Source: Crotalaria pallida (taxonomy: Eukaryota; Streptophyta; Magnoliopsida; Fabales; Fabaceae). Taken from it: 64,000 nucleotides of DNA. The notes under the pieces are model-generated. The model searched no databases, was not told where the DNA came from, and saw nothing but the letters and a program-made list of their open reading frames with translations. Positions within the stretch are counted from its first letter, which is position 1. Each line of letters opens with the position of its first letter. The stretch lies in contig CM075652.1 in assembly GCA_037953625.1 (NCBI GenBank), positions 77,467,501 to 77,531,500 on the forward strand. The letters run 5' to 3'. Shown here one piece after another: positions 1-9,033 of the stretch. The translations under genes were made by a program, and so were the position numbers.

Positions 1-32
1 AGATTTCCACAATCAGAATGTGCGTCCATCAT

Positions 33-418
33 TGCGTACAGTCTCCTAAGGACAACGACTTACAGCTGCACACAATGTGTGTCTTACGCGATCTATGCGT
101 ACAGTCTCCTAAGGACAACGTCTTACAAGATCTAGAATCGCACAATCCAATTATACCTTTAATAATATATGGTGTGTGTGTGTCCATAACTGCGTACAGT
201 CTCCTAAGGACAACGACTTACAGCAGCGCACTATGTGCGACTTACGCGATCTAAGCGTACAGTCTCCTAAGGACAACGTCTTACAAGATCTGGTATCACA
301 CGCAACCAGAATGTGTGCCCATCATTGCGTACAGTCCCCTGAGGACAACGACTTACAGCAGCGCACTATGTGCGACTTACGCGATCTAAGCGTATAGTCT
401 CCTAAGGACAACGTCTTA
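33..418. repeat. Tandem array of three dimeric units
   Basis: A 25-base core containing CAGTCTCCTAAGGACAACG occurs at about 33, 96, 191, 254, 326 and 389. Within each pair the spacing is exactly 63 bases. Pairs start 158 and 135 bases apart. The first copy of each pair is followed by ACTTACAGC and the second by TCTTACAAG. The dimer is therefore the repeating unit. The variable linkers between dimers show the array is not freshly amplified. Confidence 0.85.
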
Positions 419-1594
419 CAAGATCTGGGTCACACAATCCAAAGTATATCTTTAATACTTTATTGTCATTTTTGGATTGTTTTCACTTTGCATACCTTTT
501 TATCTAATCATCACTTTTTATTATCAATATAATTTTACTTAATTCATTTTGTAATCATTTTCATCAACTTATCAATTTCACCATCTTATTATATTTTGAA
601 TTCCAATTATTCCAACAAATCCAACAAGCCAACCATTTCCATTTCAAAGCAACATAATCATTAATCCTCATATAATTCTAGGGTTCAACATAATTAGTGA
701 AATACCAAACCACACAAATCAAATATCAATCATCATATTTAGGCACAAAGCAACACATTTAAATATTCTTATACAACATTAGCTATCATAGGGTTCTCAA
801 TCCTAACTAACACATAACTCTTAGTAACCCAATATATACATAATAAAATCTACCCCCTAGAATATGGTAACACAAACCTCCTTACCTCAACTCTTAGAGA
901 TATGGAGATTTAGCTTGCCCTAAGCTTGAGCTTTTACCACCAAAGAGTTATAATCACAGGGAGAATGAAGGAACCTAAAACAAGAGCCATAAAGAGAAAA
1001 GATTATCACTTATGTCATGATTTCTTGCCATGATTCAAGGAGATGTGAAGCTTCCATGGCTCGGGATTGAAAATCACCATGAAGGACAAGAGAGAGAAAG
1101 GGAAAACGAATTTAGAGAGAAAAAGAGAAAATCCATGACTTACCCACTTATTTGGAGTTAAGGAGGAAGAGAGTTGATGATATTAGTGCCCAAAGCCCCT
1201 TGTTCTTGCACCAAATATGATGGAGTTATGGAACCTTGGAAGAGAGAGAGAGAGAGATCGCAGATGAGAGGGAGAAGGAGAGAGATAGAGAAATCCAAAG
1301 TTTACATACTTACTTGGAGTGAGAAAAGAAAGGATTTGATGATAAATAAGGGAGGAGTCTCTTGATTTTGGGTTGATTTGGAAGAGAAATGGAACCCTAT
1401 GGAGAAGGAGGAAGAAGACGTAGTGGAGAGGGAGAAGAGAGAGGGATTATGTTGTTGTTTGTTTGTTTTTCCCATCTTATCTCTTATCAACAAGCCCAAA
1501 AGTGATTTGTGTGGCTGGGGATTGCTCCCTCCTTCATAAAGCCACGGATAAGGTGGCCCCACAACGTATTTTTTTTTTCTGAGTTTTCCAGTGA

Positions 1595-1826
1595 GTAATC
1601 GATTACTCACTCCAAGTAATCGATTACCTATGTGATGCAACATTTCTCAGTACATTCATCAGAGCCTAAGTAATCGATTAATCCCCTAAATGTAATCGAT
1701 TACTTTGTGAAACACTCAAAGTAATCGATTACTTTACCCTTGTAATCGATTAAATTGTTGCAACATTTTGTGTAACTTTACCTGAGGCCTGGTAATCGAT
1801 TACTGACATGCAGAGTAATCGATTAC
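1595..1826. repeat. Array of eight GTAATCGATTAC palindromes
   Basis: Eight copies of a 10-12 base palindrome with core AATCGATT lie within 232 bases, in pairs separated by short variable spacers. Six or seven are the full 12-base perfect palindrome GTAATCGATTAC, and the others end TTAA. The spacers are unrelated, so this is not a simple tandem duplication. It lies in the LTR remnant just outside the copia element. Confidence 0.9.
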
Positions 1827-1909
1827 TTCAGCGAAAAGTCATGTTTTGATGATTTTCTAACTCCAATTCATTTCCTTAGGCTCATTACTCATTTAGGTTT
1901 GGATTGATA

Positions 1910-3443
1910 TGTTGGAAACCAACAAGCGGCTCAATATAGTCTAGAGGGGGGGGGGTGAATAGAATATTGAAGCCTTATTACAGATTTTTCGTCCGCCTAA
2001 GAGAATGGTTTTATGAAAATAAATTTTCTTAAGAATTCAGTTCAGATTACTCGAGTAACTCAAGCCTTCACTCGAGTAATACGCAACCAAAAATAATTTC
2101 ACTCGAGTATTCAGCAAATCACTCGAGTATTACGAAAGCAAATTTTAAATCACTCGAGTAACAGAAAACCTACTCGAGTAATGTTTATAAACTGAAAGCA
2201 GATTACTCGAGTGACAAGAACTTTACTCGAGTAAACTGGGTAAAATTCAATTTAAAACTTAGTTTTCAATGGAGTTCTTCAAGAATAACAATGCTATGAT
2301 GATTCAACAAATTATGAATGATTAATATGAACAATTTCAAGTAATATTAACATGCAATTTTAGATCAATTGAGTAGAATTAAGAAAACCCCAATTCTAAC
2401 CTAAAAATGCAAATGTTAATGAATTAATGAAATACAAGGAATGAAAATAAAAAAGACACAAGGATTTATCCTGGTTCACTTTCACCCACTTGAAAGCTAC
2501 TCCAGTCCCCTCTTAAATCAAGAGAGATTCTTCACTAGAAATCTTCAAATGTAGATTTTACAATGTTTTAAGATGCAACTAGATTCTTAGTTCTCCTATC
2601 TTAAAACCCAACTCAAAGTGTGTACCAAACACTTTGATCTAATCTACCCCTTTTGAGTATTCTAGATTTCCTTGCTAATTGATTGAAGATGCTTCCAACC
2701 AATCCTCTTTTCTTGCTTTGATTTGATCCTCAAAGTCTTCCTTGTGAGATTCTTCACTTGTGTTGAAACTTCAATGATGCAATCACAAATTGCAAATCTT
2801 CAACAACCACTAAGAACAAAAATATGATCTCAAGAATATTTGAACAATGATAGAAAATAGAGTGAAGAATGAATAGTTCTTTGTTGAATCTTGATAGCTC
2901 TTGAAAGATGTAAAATAGCTCTTGAATTACTTTTCAAAGTGTATTGGAAAATTGTAAGAATGAAAGTCTCTTGCTTTGAAAGAGAAAATTAAGTCCTTTT
3001 AAAATTTTCCCAACACTGATTGAATTACTCGAGTAAACCAAACAACGTCACTCGAGTGAAACATGTCAGATTAAGTTACTCGAGTGATGTGTAAACCATT
3101 ACTCGATTAACCTGTCAGAACATAAATTACTCGAGTGAACCAATACTCATTACTCGAGTAAACTGATCAGAATCTGAATAAAAACAGAGTTTTTCTAAAA
3201 TGATTTTTCACAAGCTATTTAATCAAGATTTAAAGTATCTTCACTCTTAATCAGACATTATTTAAATATTCTTAAAATCACCTAAGCTACCCACACCAAT
3301 GAGATGCATTGCATAAAATAAAGATTACATTGAAATAGAATTAATAAAAATCCTAATTCTAATCTTCATGTGGTGTAGCTTGCTTGTTGCCAATGTTGTT
3401 GCTTGGAGAGAGATTGTTAGCATCAAAACATGAGAATCCTACA
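1910..3443 (-). repeat. 3' LTR of the copia element
   Basis: This is the downstream LTR in element orientation. It contains 13 CTCGAG-centred palindromes (consensus TTACTCGAGTRA) in two clusters, about 2045-2240 and 3025-3165, plus one variant ending ACTCGATTAA. Apart from the G-run near 1946-1955 it appears identical to 10897-12427. Confidence 0.95.
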
Positions 3444-3457
3444 AACTCCCCCTTTTT
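3444..3457 (-). promoter_or_regulatory. Polypurine tract of the copia element
   Basis: Read on the minus strand, AAAAAGGGGGAGTT directly abuts the 3' LTR, which is the expected place for plus-strand priming. Similar purine runs recur at about 3502 and 3581. Multiple PPT copies are known for SIRE-type elements. Confidence 0.8.
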
Positions 3458-3965
3458 GATGATGACAAACCTCCTTTCAAATTAAGCACTAAGTTTTAAC
3501 ATACTCCCCCTAAATGTAAAACATCTAGGAAAAAATATAATAAAACTTAACCTACAAGAACAACATCAACAAAATATTCTCCCCCTTTTGGCATCATTAA
3601 AAAGATAATATTTTTGAGAAAAGTCCTTTGCCAAAAGTTGAAGGTAAGTAGTTCACAATGGTATAGAAAATATATAACAATAAAGACAATACCAAAATAA
3701 ACCACAATAGTGCCTCAACGTATATAAACAACGAATATAAACGAACAACGAATATAGCACCATAAATCAGAGTATCAGAGCATCACACTATGCAGCAAAT
3801 CATAGCAGATAATCAAAACGAAAACTAAACAAACTAGACCATACACAAGGTCCTAAAGTCATAGTAGCAACAGAGTCAGAAACATGAAACAGAAACATAA
3901 ACAGAGAATATGCAAATGAAACATGCAACAGAAATCAACAGCAAACATCATCAGCATCCACAGGT

Positions 3966-5162
3966 CTAGGAATCAGGTGGAGGAGGAGGAAAATGATGAG
4001 AAAATAATCCAGACATGTAATCCATCAAACGATGCTCCATGGCAATATTCTTCACATCCTGTCTCATCTCCAACTGAGTGAATTGAGCATTGATGTGCTC
4101 AACTAATGACTCATGAGCAGCTTGTGCATCAAATGGAGTACCAAGATTATCCAAATCGATATAGTCCTCAATACGATCGGTATCCATCGGATCAGTAGAA
4201 GTAGGAGGAACAGAAGAGGATGCACCAGCCCTATCACCAAGTAAATTCCTTTTCCTAGTACCTGAAACTCTTGCAGCCTTTGCAGCTTCAGCCATTTCCT
4301 TAATCTGTGATTTCCATAACCAAGTGCGACTGTCCCTATGCCAAGCAATTTTCATATAACTAATGTGCGAATCATTAAGACACCAGTTATTTTTCTTTTC
4401 CTTTTCAGCTGGCTCATCATCAGGGATTGGAACACGATAATACCTCATGATCTTGGTGACATGCATAGGATATGGCAAGAATTGGGTAGGAGGAGATTGA
4501 GCAGCAGCTTCCATACGAGCTAAAAACATTTTATTCCAATTCATCTCATACCTCTTTTTAATCCCATGAAACAAAGTAAGATCATCATCTCCCAATTGAG
4601 CATAATTTTGATTGCATTTTGGAATCAAACAATAAGAGATAATATACATGAGCACCCTATCCACAGCATGCAAAGGTGATACAGTTCTAGTAGTTCTATC
4701 ACCCCAAGATTCACCAGTACGCAACAAATCAGTATAAATCTTATTAGTATCCACATCCAAATCCAGACATTCAGTATCACCAATAAAAGTTCCCTTGTTT
4801 TCTAAACCAAACATCATAGTCAAATCCGCAGGCTTTATAACAAAATGATGTCCTCTAACCATTGTTTGATACTCACCATCTAGCTTAGTAAAATTTTGAT
4901 AAAATTGTCTGACAAGCCTAGGGTAATAATGAGTCTCAAATTCCAAAAACCTCTTCAAATTCTGAAATTCTAAATCCTCTACAAACGGAAATTGCTCCTT
5001 ATGCAACCAAGCAAATTTAACATACCTTGTAAGACCAAAAGAGCGATTGATAAATGCCGGTTCCCGCAAATCTCGTTTGATTCCAGAAAACCAAGTATCA
5101 TTACGACCTGCTCCTTGCTTTGCTTTCTTTTGAGGAGGTTGATAGTGAGAGGAAGAAGCCAT
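3966..5162 (-). CDS. Third ORF of the copia element (plant transposon-protein-like), 398 aa
   Basis: An uninterrupted ORF lies between pol and the 3' LTR in the same orientation as gag-pol. The protein starts MASSSHYQPPQKKAK, a basic segment that could be a nuclear signal. It then has an alpha-helical globular region of about 250 residues rich in aromatic residues, followed by a low-complexity tail ending in FPPPPPDS. The layout resembles the 'putative plant transposon protein' domain that recurs in retroelement-derived plant ORFs. That is recollection of a family pattern, not a search result. No signal peptide or membrane segment is visible, so it does not look like the env-like ORF of SIRE elements although it occupies that position. 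A CT-rich leader and a CTCGAG palindrome cluster lie upstream. Function unknown. Confidence 0.65.
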   Translation of the reverse strand: MASSSHYQPPQKKAKQGAGRNDTWFSGIKRDLREPAFINRSFGLTRYVKFAWLHKEQFPFVEDLEFQNLKRFLEFETHYYPRLVRQFYQNFTKLDGEYQTMVRGHHFVIKPADLTMMFGLENKGTFIGDTECLDLDVDTNKIYTDLLRTGESWGDRTTRTVSPLHAVDRVLMYIISYCLIPKCNQNYAQLGDDDLTLFHGIKKRYEMNWNKMFLARMEAAAQSPPTQFLPYPMHVTKIMRYYRVPIPDDEPAEKEKKNNWCLNDSHISYMKIAWHRDSRTWLWKSQIKEMAEAAKAARVSGTRKRNLLGDRAGASSSVPPTSTDPMDTDRIEDYIDLDNLGTPFDAQAAHESLVEHINAQFTQLEMRQDVKNIAMEHRLMDYMSGLFSHHFPPPPPDS

Positions 5163-5439
5163 TGATTCAGAAAAAGCAAATTCGGTTTTGGGGGGTTAGG
5201 GTTTTGATTTGGGGTTTTCGGATTTTTGGATAAAATTGGTGAAATTGATGAATGAAAGGAGTAGAAATGATGATATAATGATGAAATATGGAAGAAATTT
5301 GTATGATTTGTGAGTTTTGTGGCTGAAAGATGATGATTTGATGAAGACCCGTATGAGAGAGAAGAGAGAAAGACGAACAAGAGAGAGAAAAAATCGGGAA
5401 AATGATGCAGATTTCAACAGTTCAGCTTTTAAAATCACG

Positions 5440-5690
5440 TAAGTTACTCGAGTAATGTTCATACATTACTCGAGTGATTCGAGCAGTACTCGAGTGAAAG
5501 AGTATGTTACTCGAGTATGCCGAAAGATAAAAAGATTTTACTCGAGTGATGGATGAACTTAATCGAGTGATACGCAAGTCATTTTAAAATTAATCGAGTG
5601 ACAGACAGAATTACTCGAGTAATACGAAAGAGTTTTTAAAATTACTCGAGTGAAATTTCTGTTACTCGAGTGAACTGTCCAGAATTTCAA
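5440..5690. repeat. Internal CTCGAG palindrome cluster upstream of the third ORF
   Basis: Eight CTCGAG-centred motifs of the same consensus as the LTR motifs, plus two AATCGAGTGA variants, lie within 250 bases. This is some 280 bases upstream of the start of the 398-aa ORF on the minus strand. The stretch between (about 5345-5395) is a GA-rich run on the plus strand, hence a CT-rich leader on the minus strand. The spacers are not copies of the LTR spacers, so this is not an LTR fragment. Confidence 0.85.
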
Positions 5691-5917
5691 AAATTTCAAT
5701 TTTTCATGCAAAATCATTTTTCATGCACAAACACAGAGAAACACTTAGCATGTAGCAAGTAACACACATACAAATAAAGCAATTAGCATATTATAGAAAA
5801 CATACACACATAACTGCATAAAAAAAAATGATAAACACTTTAATAAGATACAACAACTCAAAATACAAGTCACATTGAAATAGGCTTGAAGGTGAGTATA
5901 AAAAGCATCAAATACAA

Positions 5918-8900
5918 TTAGCTAATAGTTAATTCATCAAAAATACCAAGTTCTCTTCGAATCTTATAAAATGTGTCCCTTGGTAATGGTTTTGTAAAGA
6001 TATCAGCTAATTGATCCGAAGTTTGAACAAACTCAATAACACAATCACCTTTTTGAACATGATCTCTCAAAAAGTGATGCCTAATTTCAATATGCTTTGT
6101 CCTTGAGTGTAATACTGGATTTTTAGTCAAATTAATTGCCGAAGTGTTATCACACTTTATAGGGATATTTGTTAAATTTAAACCAAAGTCAGATAATTGT
6201 TGCTTCATCCATAAAATTTGAGCACAACAACTACCTGCAGCTATGTATTCGGCCTCCGCGGTTGATAAAGCTACACAATTTTGCTTTTTAGAAAACCACG
6301 ATACAAGTGAATTACCAATTAAATGGCATGTTCCGCTTGTACTTTTTCGCTCAACTTTACAACCGGCAAAGTCAGAGTCCGAATATCCTATAAGTTTTAG
6401 AAAAGCATCCCTAGGATAATAAAGTCCAGTATTCGTTGTACCCTTTAAGTATTTCATTATTCTTTTGACAGCAGTTAGATGCGACTCTTTCGGTTTTGCT
6501 TGAAAACGTGCACACATACATACACTAAACATGATATCAGGCCTAGATGCAGTTAAGTATAACAAACTACCAATAATACCACGATACTTCGTTACCTCTA
6601 CCGCTTTTCCAGCCTCATCTTGATCTAGGTAGCATGCAACGCTCATTGGTGTAGAAGCGGATTTGCACGAATCCATTCCAAAACGTTTGAGAAGCTCTCT
6701 ACAATATTTACTCTGATGAATATAAATGCCATCATTAAGCTGCTTTATTTGAAGGCCAAGAAAGAATGTAAGCTCTCCCATCATCGACATCTCGAATTCA
6801 CTTTGCATCAATTCTGAAAACTTCTTACACAAGTTATCGTTAGTAGCACCAAATATAATATCGTCAACATATATTTGAACCAATAAAATATCCTTACCGG
6901 AACGTTCAATAAAAAGTGTAGTGTCAACAGTGCCTCGTTTAAAACCTTTTTGTAATAAAAAATTGCTTAGTCGGTCGTACCAAGCTCTAGGAGCTTGTTT
7001 CAAACCGTACAAAGCCTTTTTCAGTTTGAAAACGTAGTCCGGATGCTCAAAACTCTCGAATCCGGGAGGTTGTGACACATAAACTTCCTCTTGAATGTAT
7101 CCGTTAAGAAAGGCGCTCTTAACATCCATTTGAAACAATTTAAAATTCATAATTGAAGCAAAAGCGAGAAGAATACGAATAGCTTCTAATCTAGCAACGG
7201 GAGCATATGTCTCATCGTAATCGATTCCTTCTTCTTGACTATAACCTTGTGCTACCAACCTAGCTTTATTCCTAACAATAATACCCGATTCATCTAACTT
7301 ATTCCTATAGACCCACCGAGTACCAATTTCAGGACGATCATCGGGTTTTGGCACAAGCTCCCAAACTTGGTTTCTTTCAAATTGATTTAATTCTTCTTGC
7401 ATGGCCATAATCCAATGATCATCTTGAAGAGCCTCTTTGATATTCTTAGGTTCTATTTGAGATACAAAAGCAACATAATAACAAAAATTATTTAAAGTGC
7501 GTCGGGTTACCACTCCCTTCGCAATGTCACCTAAGATATTAGAAATCGGATGATTTTTGTTGGACTTCCAAGCTATTGGTAATTGAGGTTGTATCTCTTG
7601 TGCTAAGTCTTTATCTTGTGCTTGCACCTCTCGATCTTCATTTTGATTCTCTTCCATTTGTTGTGGTGTTGAATTCTCATGATCCAAAAATGTACCTATA
7701 TAATCATCACAAGAAACAACACAATCTCCTTTCGAAGATTCATCAAATACAACATGCACGGATTCCTCAACGGTTAATGTTCTTTTATTGTAGACTCTAT
7801 ATGCTTTGCTATGAGTTGAATAACCTATGAATATGCCTTCGTCGGCTTTAGAGTCAAACTTGCCGACCGGTTCCTTTCCGTTATTTAAAACAAACACCTT
7901 ACACCCAAAAACATGAAAATGTGAGATATTTGGCTTTCGCCCTTTTAAAAGTTCATAAGGTGTTTTATTTAAATGTGGATGAATAAGAACCCTATTAAGC
8001 ACATAGCAAGCGGTGTTTACCGCATCAGCCCAAAAATATTTAGGAACAATTGATTCTATCAACATAGTACGAGCAAGTTCCACTAATATTCTATTTTTCC
8101 TTTCTACAACTCCGTTTTGCTCCGGAGTCCTAGGGGCCGAAAATTGATGATCAATACCAAACTTATCACAAAACGCATCAATCCTAGTGTTTTCAAACTC
8201 ACCTCCGTGATCACTTCTAATAGACACAATTTTCAAACTTAGTTGATTTTGGATGAGTTTGGCAAATTTTTTAAAACATTTATAAACTTCACTTTTTGCG
8301 GATAAAAATAAAGTCCATGTGAATCTAGTAAAATCGTCTACTAAAACAAATCCATAGTAATTGCCACCTAAACTTTTAATTTGTGAAGGGCCAAACAAAT
8401 CCATATGGATTAGCTCCAAAGGCTTTGTTGTGCTTATCACATTTTTAGGTTTAAAAGAACTTTTAACTTGCTTGCACTTTTGACAAGAGTCACAAATGCC
8501 ATCAAGCTTAAAGTTTAGTTTAGGCAAACCAATCACTAAATCTTTTCGCAAAAGTTTGTTCAATTGATTCACATTCACATGAGCAATTCGTCTATGCCAA
8601 AGACGAATTTCATCATCAAAAGATTTGAAACATTTTGAAAATAGTGAAGTTATCTCATCCAAATCAATTAAGTAAGTGTTATTAGAGCGACGACCAACAA
8701 ACTTAACACTATCATCTATAGAAGACTTAATGAAACATAATTCCGGAGTAAATGTCACATAATTGCCCATATCGCATAGTTGGCTTATACTAAGCAAGTT
8801 GTGTTCTAAGCCTTCTACGTATAGGACATTTTCTATGACAAGATTAGATACGTTACCGATTTTCCCGACTCCTAGAATTTTGCCCTTGTTGTTGTCGCCG

Positions 8901-9019
8901 TATGTCACAAATCCATCATTTTTTGGAGTAAGTTCCATGAAGTGCGTTTTGTCTCCCGTCATGTGTCTTGAACAACCACTATCCAAGTACCATTTTCGCT
9001 CTTTGGTTCGAAGACACAC
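5918..9019 (-). CDS. pol: Copia pol polyprotein: protease, integrase, reverse transcriptase, RNase H
   Basis: The frame of 1033 codons is uninterrupted. In order: the protease motif DSG at residues 13-15 within WYLDSGCSRHMTG; the GAG-pre-integrase zinc-binding H...H...C..C segment around 145-195; the integrase core with a SDHGGEF aspartate block and an E in the EQNGVVERKNR block; reverse transcriptase from about 560, with RWVYRNKLDESG, the LFQMDVKSAFLNG block and the catalytic YVDD; and RNase H with SDSDFAGC, the STAEAEY block and the late copia motif ADIFTKPLP. Length and order are those of a full-length Ty1/copia pol, and no stop interrupts it, so it may be functional. The frame opens at a GTG right after an in-frame TAG (9020-9022) and lies in a different frame from gag. 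Initiation at that GTG is unlikely. Confidence 0.95.
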   Translation of the reverse strand: MCLRTKERKWYLDSGCSRHMTGDKTHFMELTPKNDGFVTYGDNNKGKILGVGKIGNVSNLVIENVLYVEGLEHNLLSISQLCDMGNYVTFTPELCFIKSSIDDSVKFVGRRSNNTYLIDLDEITSLFSKCFKSFDDEIRLWHRRIAHVNVNQLNKLLRKDLVIGLPKLNFKLDGICDSCQKCKQVKSSFKPKNVISTTKPLELIHMDLFGPSQIKSLGGNYYGFVLVDDFTRFTWTLFLSAKSEVYKCFKKFAKLIQNQLSLKIVSIRSDHGGEFENTRIDAFCDKFGIDHQFSAPRTPEQNGVVERKNRILVELARTMLIESIVPKYFWADAVNTACYVLNRVLIHPHLNKTPYELLKGRKPNISHFHVFGCKVFVLNNGKEPVGKFDSKADEGIFIGYSTHSKAYRVYNKRTLTVEESVHVVFDESSKGDCVVSCDDYIGTFLDHENSTPQQMEENQNEDREVQAQDKDLAQEIQPQLPIAWKSNKNHPISNILGDIAKGVVTRRTLNNFCYYVAFVSQIEPKNIKEALQDDHWIMAMQEELNQFERNQVWELVPKPDDRPEIGTRWVYRNKLDESGIIVRNKARLVAQGYSQEEGIDYDETYAPVARLEAIRILLAFASIMNFKLFQMDVKSAFLNGYIQEEVYVSQPPGFESFEHPDYVFKLKKALYGLKQAPRAWYDRLSNFLLQKGFKRGTVDTTLFIERSGKDILLVQIYVDDIIFGATNDNLCKKFSELMQSEFEMSMMGELTFFLGLQIKQLNDGIYIHQSKYCRELLKRFGMDSCKSASTPMSVACYLDQDEAGKAVEVTKYRGIIGSLLYLTASRPDIMFSVCMCARFQAKPKESHLTAVKRIMKYLKGTTNTGLYYPRDAFLKLIGYSDSDFAGCKVERKSTSGTCHLIGNSLVSWFSKKQNCVALSTAEAEYIAAGSCCAQILWMKQQLSDFGLNLTNIPIKCDNTSAINLTKNPVLHSRTKHIEIRHHFLRDHVQKGDCVIEFVQTSDQLADIFTKPLPRDTFYKIRRELGIFDELTIS

Positions 9020-9033
9020 CTACAAGAAAGATA

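Larger units (their letters stand above)
1..1909 (+). repeat. 3' portion of a long LTR (Ty3/gypsy-like), interrupted by a copia insertion; continues at 12428-12520
   Basis: Removing the copia element at 1910-12427 joins this stretch to 12428-12520, which ends in GGGATGTTACA. That is the same kind of terminus as the block ending at 26764. It contains the tandem array at 33-418, purine-rich sequence at 1090-1440 and the palindrome array at 1595-1826. Small open frames here, for example 1174-1365 and 1302-1643, have no recognisable domain and look fortuitous. The LTR start lies outside the window, so family and length cannot be fixed. The gypsy assignment is an inference from terminus type. Confidence 0.5.

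Noticed and set aside
33..418. CRISPR array
   Set aside because: Spacing is 63 bases within pairs with related linkers, and the context is a plant LTR. There are no spacers of uniform length and no cas genes.
3966..5162. Envelope-like protein of the SIRE element
   Set aside because: The position fits, but no signal peptide, transmembrane segment or fusion-peptide-like segment is visible.
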